A DNA stretch of 64,000 nt, taken from positions 682,001 through 746,000 of the forward strand of contig JADWQD010000017.1 in the NCBI GenBank assembly GCA_016110215.1, in the 5' to 3' direction. The position numbers and the translations under genes were made by a program. This document shows, in pieces, positions 53,872 to 64,000 of this stretch (position 1 is the first letter of the stretch; each line of letters starts with the position of its first letter). The notes beneath the pieces were generated by a model. It had not been told where the DNA came from. It saw only the letters and a program-made list of their open reading frames with translations, and made no database searches. The DNA is from Capronia americana (lineage: Eukaryota > Ascomycota > Eurotiomycetes > Chaetothyriales > Herpotrichiellaceae).

Positions 53872-55138
53872 ATGATAAATGTTCTTTTATGCCTCGTCAG
53901 CTTCGCAGCTCTCGCACACACAGCCAAAGTCTTCACTGTCCCCCCAACCACAGTGAATGGCCCGGTCCAAGCCGTTTGGCAGTCCGCTGCGGGTCTTGCC
54001 TTCGACGGGCCAAAGCTGAGTGGCATCAATCTAACCAGCTTTGACTGGTGGTACTTCGATGCTGTGTCCGAAAATGGGGACTCGGAAGTGACCGTCACCT
54101 TCTTCAACAATGACGCCACTGCCCTGGGCTTCGGGCAGAGCATCGGCACTGTCAACTTTGTTTATGTGGTCGCCAAATTCGCCAACGGGACCATCTTTGA
54201 GCGCCTCGTCCCCGCCACCATCGCCACCATAACGACACTGGGTGATGGAGCCTCTGGCGATTGGAATGGGACTGGTGCTTCCTTCGTTGGCGCACCTGAC
54301 CTCTCGTCCTATGTGGTCACGTTGCAGGACTCGGCCGGGGATACTTCCGGCACTCTTGTATTGAACTCGGTGAGCACATGTATACCACATACATAACCAC
54401 TCAAACTCGGCGGCGCGAGGAAGTACTAACGTCCGCGTGACCTTGGCAGGTCGCACCAGCTCACTTTCCGACCGCACTGAATACACCTGGACAGAGTGAA
54501 AAGCTGACGAATTTGGTTGGTTGGGCGAATGCCATTCCTGATGCCAATGCCGTCGCGACGTTCAATCTTGGCGGCAGTGTCCTGGCCTTCAAAGGATATG
54601 GCTACCATGATAAGGTAAGAGAAAGGGCAACCTCCACGGGCATGGGATGGTCACTCTCATCCCCCTTGTTTGCTATTTCCCCTGGCTAATTTATATCTTG
54701 CTCTGCCAGAATTGGGGCGTCAGCACGTTGCCCAAGGCCGTGGGTAGTTGGTACTGGGGTCATGCCCGGGTTGGTCCGTATTCGGTCGTCTTTTTTGATA
54801 CACTCGAGAAGGACAACACAGAGGTCGTCAGTGGCTACATCGCGTCAGGCGGCCACGTCATTGCTATCCAAGGCGCCGCAGTCAGAGCTAGGCCGGTGGG
54901 CCAGAATAACACCTTTCCTCCAGTTCCTGGTCAAGGTCTGCCGTCTGGCCTTCACGTGGAGATCGACACGAAGGAAGGGGTATTCGTTCTCGATTTGTCT
55001 GGCCCCATTGCTTGGGAGCCACAGCTCCCAGACCCGAATTGGGGCTACACGCGTTGGGCCGGCGCTGTCACAGGTGGTTGGAAGGGGAAGGCTGTCCTCA
55101 AAGGAGCATCGGTGTGGGAATGGATCAGGTACCTCTGA
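53872..55138 (+). CDS. CrtC/AttH-like (lipocalin-type, Diels-Alderase family-like) secreted protein
   Basis: Protein of 363 residues with an N-terminal signal peptide (MINVLLCLVSFAALAHTAKV). Exons: 53872-54369, 54450-54614, 54710-55138. Family landmarks: SGINLTSFDWWYFDAV, then beta-rich sequence (SEVTVTFFNND, TVNFVYVVAKF), and GYGYHDKNWGVSTLPKAVGS followed by WYWGHARVGPYSVVFFD, formed across intron 2. The H-D-x-N-W-G segment followed by W-x-W-G is characteristic of the hydroxyneurosporene synthase (CrtC)-like fold that also contains fungal intramolecular Diels-Alderases (CghA/Fsa2/EqxC type). Those catalyse decalin formation or act as pericyclases in polyketide pathways. Several N-glycosylation sequons (NLTS, NGT) fit secretion. 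No PKS is present in the window, so either the substrate is made elsewhere or the function differs. Confidence 0.85.
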
Positions 55139-55544
55139 GCGGAGAGGCCAGTCCTGCAATCAGGTCGCGGCAATTGATGATAGGTTTTGGGGATCCTTCA
55201 ATTCGCTGTAGTCGTATTGCGGCAGGTGCTTTTGCCTATCAACACTCTCGTCCGTATCGTATGCAAGAGACCGAATAATCTTGAATACAGAGACATTTTG
55301 AACGGGAGCCAGATTGTAATGTTGATGCTATCCCGGCTTTCATCGCATTTGCGGTGCAGAAAGGGGTGAACAGCTAAGGGTCGTTTCAGTAGTAAGCACG
55401 AGCACCCAAATGTCCGCGAGGTGCATCATCAATTATAACCGCAGTTTCTTCCCCATGTCGCAGCGAGACTGAACGTGCACTTCGTGAGCATCATAGCGTT
55501 GCCAGGTCGAAGTGGAGCCGGTTGCCTGCTTGTTTTTTTGTCCT
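55139..55544. other. 3' intergenic region between convergent genes
   Basis: About 400 bp between the CrtC-like gene and the C2H2 regulator. Nothing recognised. Confidence 0.45.
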
Positions 55545-58039
55545 TCAAGCGTCGCCGGCTTGACCATATCCATCCAGGAAGAGGTGGAGCTGTTCCACAC
55601 GCGTCTCAAGACTGGCGGCAAGATGCGCAAGAACTATTCAGGCTCTGTTAGTAAGTAAACAACGGACATGGATACTGTGGCTGCTCGGCAGAAACAGGTA
55701 GTTAAGTGCTTACCAGGCCAACCAGTAGCAGTCTTAAAGATTTCTATGAAGCAGCAGAGCAGATCCAAAACAAGCCGGGCGGTGGGATACCTGATCCCGG
55801 TTACAGCGTTCCGCCCATCTAGATCACGGAGGTAGCGTCGCACCGCGGGCGTTGGCAACCTTTTGCTTAGGATTTTTCGCATGCGAAGCAAACTGGCAAC
55901 CACCGTCGCACTGCCGTCCGTCGTTGTTCCGCCAGAAGATGTCATTTGTGCTGAGATTTCGACATTGGAGGGAGATTTTGTAGCCCATGAAGCCAGGATG
56001 TGAAGGCGACAGAAGGCGGTGCTTGCGCAATGGAGCGGGAGATAGCGAGAGTCTGACGAAAAGCTCCACCATGGGCCGAGTATCAGAGCAGTTTCGATGG
56101 CTTTCGCGGCATGAACGACCGTCTGCATCATTGGCAATGGCTCACGAGGAGCTATGGGCGAAAACAATGCCCCATTAGAGCACGCCAGAGATTCCAAGTG
56201 TCCAGGAGCCTTCCCTGTCGATGTCCCAGCTTGATCGCAGGGTCCTCCGCGACAGTCCTGCAACTGAGCTTCAAAATATGAATTTACTCCGGCGTAATCT
56301 CGTTGCAACAAAGAGTCCAGGGCAGAATTGACATCCAGCTCGAAAGACATATGAGCGTGGTCGAGTAAGGGTACGCAATTCGCAAGCAGGCGATAACGAG
56401 TCCCAAAGGAAGGCGTTTGCTGGAATGATAACCACAATTGGCTCCAGGATTCGGTGGCTTGTTGTAGAGACACTCGGTCGCCAGGGATTAAACTTTCGTA
56501 GGCGGTCGTTGAAAAGACCTCTATGCCGTGGCGCCACTGGTAGACCAAAAGGTTGAGGGTGGATATCAAAGCTAAACACCCAAATTCCGAGATCTGTGGT
56601 CCGGACTTTTCTGGCTCGACCGAAGAGCCATGTCTGGGGGATTCAAGGTGGCTCACAGATCTCGCTTCCGCCGATTGATTGAACAAGCGACCTAGCTCTG
56701 AAAGGAGGGTGCTTTGCTGCAACGGGTGCAAGGCCGCCAAATCCCACCAGGTTTCTGGAATCTCAGCTTCCCATAACGCTTCGTCACACGGAAGCGACAA
56801 GTTGAGTGGACCTATTGCTGGTTCGGGCATCTGGGTGCAGTATGTAGTGGTCGCGCTCATCAGAAATAGAATTGCAAAATAGACCCTTTTCTTTTCTTCC
56901 GCCTGGACCCAATGGAGCCATTCGTTGATATCGGCATTCTCGTAGCTGGCTGCATCTTTGGACACCCAGAACCGAGATTCGCATGCCAGAGCAACAAGAG
57001 AGCAGCGATGACCCAAAGCGACAAAATCGAATTTGTCCTCGCCCAGTTGTGTGCCGCACACGACTTGATGGAAGAGCGCCTGAACCAATTGAAGAGGCGT
57101 TTCAGAAAGTTGAAGCGCACGGACACGATCCAGATCAGCCTTGAGAAAAGAAGTGGTCGCGGTATATAGCTGGCGAGCCAATTCGGTCTCGAAGTGATGT
57201 GCGGCTCCGAGCGCGAGCATAGATAGGAACAGTGACTTGGTGACATGGCGCCTCAGCTGTGATTTCGGCCACAGGCCGCAGTACGAGGAGGCACAATCCT
57301 CAAATTTACCGTCCATAGCGGCTTCGATGTCCAAGGTTGGTAGGTGGAGGCATGGCAGGTTTGGCAGAAAGATCTTTTGATACGACTCTATCAAAACCGC
57401 GCACTTTTCACGGCTTAGCGAATGGAATATGAGTGGCGGCCCAGCGGCGCATGCAGTGGTGTTGGTCGAATGGGCTGATGGCGCAGACACTGCACCGAGT
57501 GGGTTTGACGAGACGGAAGTTCTTGTGAGGGTTGTCGGAGGCGAAGACGAGAGTGAACTTGCCATGAAATGCGGGCCAGGAGACAGCCAGGATGAGGTAA
57601 GGCCTTCCAGTGAGTTCGAAATGTTGGATAACATGCTCGCCTGCCATAATTCCGGGCAATCGTGCTCGGCGGACCGCGTATCAACTCTACGGGGCGTCAC
57701 ATGTTCAGACTGCCATTGCGAGGTGTGGCGAATGATGGGTCGACCATTTGATTGCTCCGAGGGAGAGGACACTGAATTCGTGGCGCCTGCCATATTGGAC
57801 AGCGAGGGACGAGGCAGGTTCCCGGATTGTGCTGTCGCGGAGGCAGTTTTGCCTTTCTCTCGCTGAGGGTTATGGACATGCGACACATGGCGCAGGAGGA
57901 TGTCGCGTCGGGCGAAGCGTCGATCGCACAAGTCGCAAGTATAGGGCTTCAAGTTCAAGTGAGACCTCTCATGGCGCTCACGATGGTCTGGACGTTGAAA
58001 CGACCTCCAGCAAAACCTGCAGTATAATGTTTGCGCCAT
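55545..58039 (-). CDS. C2H2 zinc-finger transcription factor with fungal_trans domain (about 804 aa)
   Basis: Nuclear regulator. Two fingers at residues 7-56: CRFCWRSFQRPDHRERHERSH and CDLCDRRFARRDILLRHVSHVH, then a Ser/Thr-rich linker and the regulatory domain with YQKIFLPNLPCLHLPTLDIE, SLFLSMLALGAAHHFETELA, EEKKRVYFAILFLMSATTTY and NLSLPCDEALWEAEIPETWW. The uninterrupted frame stops at 55634 after a KHLTTCFCRAATVS-like tail. A splice model is preferable: strong donor GTAAGC at 55713, TACTAAC branch point, acceptor ATAG at 55634, and a last exon 55633-55545 giving WPVLAHLAASLETRVEQLHL and stop. Without splicing the protein has 801 residues. It faces the CrtC-like gene tail to tail and is a candidate regulator of the P450-B/barrel/CrtC group. 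Confidence 0.93.
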
Positions 58040-58496
58040 TGCAGCCTGCCAATCGTGAATGTGTCGGAAAGTTGCATGGGGAAGTGAAATGGAAATGCAA
58101 GCTCCGTCGAGGGTAAAATTGAAGCTCTAGGCTCATTGCAGTTCTGCGGGGTGTGCTAAGCGCATCAGCATCCCCGGGGCTCCCCACACCGGGGGTTTTT
58201 GCGGAAGGAGATTTGCTTTATTTCCTACTCGTACAGCTTGACTAGCTCGCGCCTGGCAGGCTAAGCATGAAAGTGAAAGCAGGAAAAGACCGAGTAGAGT
58301 TAATAACCCAACGCCAGCCTCTATTATCACGAGCCCTAATATTACCCGAAAGTGCAGTATGTCTCCCATCCGAGTCAGTAGATAAAATAGAAACGAAGGA
58401 TAAGGTAAGGGGATAGTCAATGTTGTACGTACCGAGTGACCCTCAGAATCGATACTAAATTTCGCCTACAATACACTAACCTCGGTATAACTAAGC

Positions 58497-58543
58497 GGTG
58501 GGTGAGTGGGTGAGTGGTGGGCGAGTGGTAGGTGAGCGGGTGC
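58497..58543 (+). repeat. degenerate GGTGAGTG minisatellite
   Basis: About five to six tandem GTGAGTGG/GGCGAGTGG/GGTGAGCGG variants seen directly. Confidence 0.7.
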
Positions 58544-59575
58544 ATAAATTACACGACCTCACCACATAAATCTTCATATCTCAATCACCTCATGCTGAGG
58601 TTAGTAGGGGCGGAATTTGGTTTCGATTTTGGTCCCAATACATTCCGCATGAAACAAAAGCTTAGATGTTAAGGAAACCATCTATCCTGGCTAGATAGCC
58701 CTACTTAATATCTCGACATGTCTACTCTTTGAGCTCATCATATTTGCCTTGTGGCGTGTAACAATGCCGAGGGATCGAGACAGGTCTCCAACAGCACACA
58801 GGCGATTCACAGTGCACAGTACAGAACGTGCTGTCGATGTTTGTCAGCCCAGTCTCCTTCTCCTTCGCGGAACCCTAGGTCAAGCCTTCATGTCCGCGTT
58901 ATTACCCTTTGTTGCCACGGAGCGGTCTACCACCAATTGCCTTTCGAAGCTCCTCCGAATTTTCCACCCGCCGCCGGCTACGACCTGCGGGCACCCTTTC
59001 TATCCCAGCTTGTAACAGTACTCGGGGGCAGCATCCCGGTCTTTGCGCCATTGCCTTGCAGCCACTATCTCCGCAAGAGTTGGCGGGTGAGCAAAGCCAC
59101 AGACCTGCAGAATGTGTCCGCTATGCTGGCGACCTTGAGAGAAGATTTGGGAATATGCGCGTGTAGGTCTGTGCGTTCAGTTACATAATACATACACAGG
59201 GACCGAATTTCACTAGCAGGAGCGCTGTCAAGCGAACTGTTGATGACTACTAGGGCGTATCGTGTAAGCTCTGGCGTCGAGCTGGACACAGGCACGTTGA
59301 GTCAGCAGGCCGAGATCGACCCGCTACATACTAAAATCTCACACGAGCGAGATCTATAACAACGAATCTCGCTACTAGTCCAGACACACAAGATCTGGGC
59401 CATCCCGCCGTCGAAGCCTACACTGTCACTAGCGGTGATTAGACCTGTATATCAATCTCAATGCAAGTCTACCGGATCCATGGCGCGAAGTGTGGTTCTG
59501 AAGCCCGCGAATGCGCCCAACTGCCACGACGGCACAATTCACCGGAGCGGCCAAGCCTGATCATGCAATCGATGA

Positions 59576-59583
59576 TATATAAA
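59576..59583 (+). promoter_or_regulatory. TATA box of the tannase gene
   Basis: TATATAAA 104 bp before the ATG at 59687. Confidence 0.6.
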
Positions 59584-59686
59584 GGCAATGTTCTGGTTGG
59601 AAGCGTGCCGGTCGCAAGGGATATAGAACAAGCAAGCAGTCTCTTTCACAGGTTCTGAAACCAGGCTATTTAGTCACATCGCCAGA

Positions 59687-61318
59687 ATGTCAAATCGGAG
59701 AAAAATCCTGCAACCTCTCGCGTTGGTGCTTGCATGCTTCCATATCCTGGCAGATGCGACCACTCTCGCGGGGAGTACACCATGCGATCGCCTGACGAAG
59801 CCATCCATCCCCGGCGCGACTGTCATATCCATTCAGTCACAACACCTGCCAAATGCGTCCGTACTCGCCAGCCCTCCGCTTCTGAACACCAACGTCACCG
59901 GACTCGACATCTGCAATGTCGACATCGTCCTCTCACACCCCGGCGCCAACGATACCGTCAAGGTCAAAGTGTGGTTGCCCGCCACGGGCTGGAACGGACG
60001 CTTTCTCGGCACTGGCGGCAGCGGCTACGCAGCAGGATTTTTCGAGCTCAGCCTCGCGCCCGTCGTCGCATTGGGTTACGCTGCGGCTTCGACCGATGCA
60101 GGCCTCTCGGGCGAGCCTTACACTCCGGCGGCATGGGCTCTGGATGCACAGGGGAAGGTGAATAAGGCTTTGCTGCTGAACTTTGCTTCGAGGTCCGTCC
60201 ACGACATGGCGGTGGCCGGCAAGGCAATCGCGACACAATACTACGGTCGGAAACCACATCATTCGTACTGGGATGGCTGCTCCACTGGCGGACGACAGGG
60301 TCTGATGGCTGCGCAGATGCACCCAGAGGACTTCGACGGGATTGTCGCGGGGGCACCCGCCATCGACTGGGCAAGATACGTTCTTGCGGAACAATGGCCC
60401 CAAGTGGTCATGCGAGAAGAGGGGACCTACCTCAGCGGGTGCTTGCTCCAGGCTTTCACGAACGCGAGTATCGCGGCGTGCGACTCCCTTGACGGTCTAG
60501 CCGACGGGATCATCTCCACGCCCCAGTCATGTCAGTTTCATCCTGACGCGTTGGTCGGGTCGACACTCCAATGTGAGGACGGAGCAGAAACAGTCACGCC
60601 CGAGAAGGCCTCGGTGTTGGCCAAGATCGTCGCCGGCCCCAAAGGACCGGCAATCACGCACAAGTATGCGCTCAACGCCGGAGCCGCGCTGGACAGTCTC
60701 GCCAACACGACGACATCCGTCGACGGCGGCACCATCACTCGCACCGGATACCCCTTCTTCGTCAACGACGCGTGGATCAAATACTACGTCAAAAAGGATC
60801 CCAGCTTCGACACGACAACCATCGGCTACGCCGCGTTCGCGCAGCTGTTCAACGCGTCGCAGCACGAGTACGGCGCCCTTATCAGTGCGTACAACCCGGA
60901 CTTATCCCGGTTTCGCACCGCCGGAGGGAAAGCGATCGTCTGGCACGGCGAGGCTGATCAACTCATCTTCCCGGCTGGGACGGTTGAGTATCATCGCATG
61001 GTGGAACGGGCGGTGGGAGTCGGGAAGGCGTCAACGGTGGGTGGCTTCTACCGCACGTTTCTCGCCCCGGGGGTCGATCATTGCGGAGCGGGTGCTATAA
61101 CGGGCACCTCACCAGGCGCTGTGCCTGTGGATCCTCTTGCCGCAGTGGTGGCATGGGTTGAGAAAGGGGTGGCGCCGGACGTGCTGGAGGCGAAGATTCA
61201 GAACGTGGGAAATGATGGGGTGGTCGTGACGAGAACGAGGAATCTTTGTGCATTCCCGTTGAGGTCCCGATATCGCGGGGGTGATGTGGCGGCGGGGAGT
61301 AGTTACGTGTGTGCTTGA
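59687..61318 (+). CDS. secreted tannase / feruloyl esterase family serine hydrolase
   Basis: Intronless, 543 residues, with an N-terminal signal peptide (KILQPLALVLACFHILADAT). The family hydrolyses ester bonds of gallotannins or hydroxycinnamate-decorated plant polymers outside the cell. All parts of the CS-D-HC motif are present: Cys198-Ser199 in DGCSTGGRQG, Asp424 in HGEADQLIFP, and His465-Cys466 in GVDHCGAG; the two cysteines would form the disulfide next to the catalytic site. Other family marks are NGRFLGTGGSGYAAGF, GYAAASTDAG, FDGIVAGAPAIDW and CDSLDGLADGIISTP (calcium-binding loop region). Many N-x-S/T sequons. Length matches the family (about 520-550). It is followed by a Zn2Cys6 regulator on the same strand, which may control it. 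Tannase versus feruloyl esterase activity cannot be told from sequence. Confidence 0.95.
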   Translation: MSNRRKILQPLALVLACFHILADATTLAGSTPCDRLTKPSIPGATVISIQSQHLPNASVLASPPLLNTNVTGLDICNVDIVLSHPGANDTVKVKVWLPATGWNGRFLGTGGSGYAAGFFELSLAPVVALGYAAASTDAGLSGEPYTPAAWALDAQGKVNKALLLNFASRSVHDMAVAGKAIATQYYGRKPHHSYWDGCSTGGRQGLMAAQMHPEDFDGIVAGAPAIDWARYVLAEQWPQVVMREEGTYLSGCLLQAFTNASIAACDSLDGLADGIISTPQSCQFHPDALVGSTLQCEDGAETVTPEKASVLAKIVAGPKGPAITHKYALNAGAALDSLANTTTSVDGGTITRTGYPFFVNDAWIKYYVKKDPSFDTTTIGYAAFAQLFNASQHEYGALISAYNPDLSRFRTAGGKAIVWHGEADQLIFPAGTVEYHRMVERAVGVGKASTVGGFYRTFLAPGVDHCGAGAITGTSPGAVPVDPLAAVVAWVEKGVAPDVLEAKIQNVGNDGVVVTRTRNLCAFPLRSRYRGGDVAAGSSYVCA

Positions 61319-62482
61319 TCCTGCGGAGCGTGCGCGAAGCTGGTACGGTACGCGTAGGAGAATGCGGGGGCCATTGCTTCAGCACCGAGGACGTCGCAAT
61401 ATGTTGAGGGAGCATGGCTCCGAAGAGAAAGGGCAGTCAGAAGTAGATGTGATTCTAGTACGGTAGTTGGTAGTACACAACCACTGTATGCGGGAAGGTA
61501 TGAGTGTTCTTTGATGTTTGTGGGTTTTCTGTTTGTTAGATCATGGAGACTGTAGGACACGCCGCCGCCGACGATGCACGAACTGGCTCACGACCCGTCG
61601 AGTTCAGATATGATCTTCTTACCTTCCGCGGACTGCCTGTCCTTACTCTGGTCGGCTCATGAATCAAGAATAAATACTCGACCCTTCACATTGTAGTCGC
61701 GCTCGGCCTCGAGCTGACAGTGCGAGTCATGCCTTGGGCAGGCCCCAAGGGGGTTTTCGACAAGACAACTGCGCACGGTCAAGTTACCTTCAGCTCACTG
61801 TTGCTTCACCGTGCAGGGTTATCCTATTGTCCTGTTCCTTACTTTCGGCTTGCGACATCCGCTTCTGGCAGCAGAACTATGTCGCTGTCTATGTCCACTA
61901 CATGCTTCATAGGGCTGGTGACATGGTGGTATCCTTCTCCAACTCTTCTTCTGCGCTGCGCCGCGCTGCTCCAACTGACGGGGAAGTGTCGGCAGGATTC
62001 CGAAACTAAGGTTCACCTGCTTCAACTCGCTAACTGCTTAGGCTAGAAGCAATCTACCGTCGCAACCTCGTCTCCCCGTACCCCGCATGTCCCAAGTTAA
62101 ACGCGACGTCGAACATCTTCGATCGTTCTCGACGAGCCGCCGTCACCGACTCCATCATATCCATCCCGTGTGTAGCTCGCGATTACCCATAAGGAGGGCA
62201 CAGCAGCCGGCCGAACCATATCGAGCTCCGGCCAGAAGACGCCGCTCGTGCGACCAACAGGCCCCCGACCGTCCTTGCCCCGTTGGAGACTTGGGGGTAA
62301 AGACCCGGTGGACTTAACTGCGCTTGCAAGGCCTCCTCTGGCTGACATTCCGGCACGCGCAGCCGACGAGAGGACACACAGTCGCCCATTCCCCTTCCTA
62401 CAACTCCCCACGTCGCCTGATCTCGGTGCGGTCAAGCTTCCCGCCGGGTGATGCGCGCTGATGTGGTGGTCGACGCGCAATC
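61319..62482. other. intergenic region, 1.16 kb
   Basis: Between the tannase and the Zn2Cys6 regulator. An ORF at 61720-62046 has no recognisable features. No RNA gene seen. Confidence 0.45.
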
Positions 62483-64000
62483 ATGATCCGCCAGAACTCC
62501 TATCCAGCTGATCGGTCGGACGAGCTTCACTCCGCCCTTCACAACGGCAGGGGCCAACCGCGTCGCCACAGCGCCCTCGAGCCGGAATGGGCCCCGTCCA
62601 ACAACGGCACATCCGGGGCGGAGCAGCTGTCTGAGAACGCCGATCCGCCCAGCAAACGACGACGCGTTGCGCTGGCGTGCACCGTCTGTCGAGGGCGGAA
62701 ATCACGTGTAAGCAACCATCACCACCAATACTCACCCCTTTACCTCACTGCAATTGTCTGGCCGGCGTCGGAGCACGTGGCGCTAACTGGCTTGCAACAT
62801 CAGTGCGACGGCGCCCGACCCAAGTGCTCACTGTGCATCGAGCTCGGCTTCGAGTGTGTCTACCAGCAATCATCCTCGTACTCGAACATCATCGTCGGCA
62901 AAGAGTAAGCTTGGACGTGCGCCGTGGTGTCTCGCATCGTTGCGGGTTGCTGACTCATCTGCTAGATACTTGTCATCGATCGAGGACAGATTGAAACTGG
63001 TGGAAGGCCGCCTCTCGTCGCTTGAGAACCGCGAACACGGCACCGTCGCTCAGGCTACCGACGCTGCCGCCGCGCCACCTTCGGCCGTGCTGACCAATGG
63101 CACGTCCGGACACACAGCCCAGCCCGAGACGGCCTGCGTGCGGGATGACAGCGTTGACGATGCAGAGACGACCGAAGACCCCATCGATGGCATGGGGGCA
63201 GTCACCTTCGCCGAGGAAGAGGACTGCGCCTTCTTTGGTCCTTCGTCTAACATCGCCTTCCTGCGGAATGTCTCGCGAGCGGTGGCAAGACTGACGAATG
63301 ATAGTGAGCCGTGGAGGCCATCACCTGCAGAACGAAACTCCGTCGGGTATACCGGAGGATTCGTCAACGCGTCGAGGCCTGCGTCGCCGGCTCCCACCCA
63401 CCACGATCATACACATGAAAAGGTCAATATCTACGCGCTGCCCACAGATTCGGTCGCCCGCCAGCTTCTCGCGTGGTACTTTAGTAACACCGGAGTGCTA
63501 TTTCCCTATATCCACGAACAATCGTTTATGGCAACCTTCGAGCAGGTGAGCAAGGACGGGTTCCGAGGAGTGAGGCGGACGTGGTTGGCATTGCTTAACA
63601 TGGTCTTTGCGCATGCCGCTGTCCATGCGAGAGACACCAACACCACGCCAGGAAGTGTCGACTCGATCGCTTTCAGAGCCGACGCAGAGTCAGAGATGTA
63701 CTTTAAAAGGGCCTACGGACTGTTCAGTGAGAAACCGCAAAATGGAGCAGGCGCCAGTGTTGAGCTAGGTGAGTAGCCCTTGATCCGTTGACTGCCCGAC
63801 GCTCATCGTCCACAGTGATACTCCTTCTCCTCATGGGCCAATACCTTCAGGGGACACAAAAATCTGTGCAAACATGGAAGATGCACGGTTTGGCCGTCCG
63901 AGCCGCCTTCCAAATCGGACTCCATTCGAGTGACTTGGCAAGGGTATTCCCTCCGATCGAGCAGGAAGTCCGCAAACGAACCTGGTTTGGCTGTATCATG
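62483..64000 (+). CDS. Zn2Cys6 transcription factor, N-terminal part (runs off right edge)
   Basis: Partial nuclear regulator; 438 residues are visible. Exons: 62483-62707, 62804-62904, 62966-63768, 63816 to the edge; frames close at every junction. The zinc cluster at about residues 66-93 is split by intron 1: CTVCRGRKSR before it, then CDGARPKC and SLCIELGFEC. A basic SKRRRVALA precedes it. A short coiled-coil (SSIEDRLKLVEGRLSSLENR) follows as the dimerisation element. The fungal_trans domain begins with VARQLLAWYFSNTGVLFPYI, includes WLALLNMVFAHAAVHA, and continues past the last intron with LLLMGQYLQGTQKSVQTWKM and RKRTWFGCIM. It starts 1.16 kb downstream of the tannase and could regulate it or genes to the right. 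Confidence 0.93.

Larger units (their letters stand above)
58040..59686. other. intergenic region, 1.65 kb
   Basis: Divergent promoter region of the C2H2 regulator and the tannase. Holds a GGTGAGTG-like minisatellite (58497-58543), an AT-rich part (58380-58740) and a 145-codon plus ORF (58751-59188) of no recognisable family. Confidence 0.5.

Noticed and set aside
58751..59188. 145-codon plus-strand ORF between the C2H2 regulator and tannase
   Set aside because: Cys- and Ser-rich low-similarity sequence with several equally long frames overlapping; no family features or flanking splice sites.
60573..61100. 175-codon plus-strand ORF inside the tannase gene
   Set aside because: Out-of-frame shadow of the tannase coding sequence in GC-rich DNA.
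1..64000. Search for a secondary-metabolite backbone gene (PKS, NRPS, DMATS, terpene synthase)
   Set aside because: No long ORF or signature motif of these families is present, so no complete biosynthetic cluster is claimed.

Overview
The window is genomic DNA of a filamentous ascomycete (Pezizomycotina). Nearly every gene has short spliceosomal introns (about 43 to 110 bp, GTRAGT-like donors, CTNAC-like branch points, YAG acceptors). The gene families are typical of accessory regions in these fungi: Zn2Cys6 and C2H2 regulators with a fungal transcription-factor domain, cytochrome P450s, SDRs, MFS transporters, a DOMON-cytochrome b561 protein, a tannase and a DUF6601 protein. A black-yeast-like or plant/soil-associated lineage would fit, but this is inference. 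No rRNA, convincing tRNA, PKS, NRPS, terpene synthase, intact transposon or CRISPR was seen. Exon junctions below were worked out by hand and checked for frame closure.

Layout. 1-14.4 kb: edge of a DHA1 MFS transporter, a possible DAPG-hydrolase-like remnant, a C2H2 regulator, a MAK1-like FAD aromatic hydroxylase, a Zn2Cys6 regulator, an SDR and P450-A. This looks like a small aromatic or phenolic modification and efflux locus. 16-26.7 kb: a small conserved-looking protein, a sugar porter divergent from an SDR, a Cys-rich small protein, a 2.5 kb gene-poor stretch and a secreted/membrane DOMON-b561 protein.

28.6-40.6 kb is the most interesting block: Zn2Cys6 regulator, AnmK-family 1,6-anhydrosugar kinase, SDR, sugar porter, Gfo/Idh/MocA oxidoreductase and an ACS-type MFS transporter. 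The kinase and SDR share one divergent promoter, the porter and Gfo/Idh gene share another, and both promoters carry the same short motifs. I read this as a candidate catabolic cluster for an anhydrosugar (levoglucosan-like) or related sugar.

41.2-46.0 kb: a CYP504-like P450 (phenylacetate hydroxylase type) beside a large C2H2 regulator. 46-49.4 kb: DUF6601 membrane protein and repeat-rich intergenic DNA. 49.4-58 kb: P450-B (a paralogue of P450-A with the same seven-exon structure), a divergent dimeric alpha/beta-barrel protein, a CrtC/Diels-Alderase-like secreted protein and a C2H2 regulator, a possible tailoring mini-cluster without a backbone enzyme. 58-64 kb: a secreted tannase/feruloyl esterase and the start of a third Zn2Cys6 regulator that runs off the right edge.
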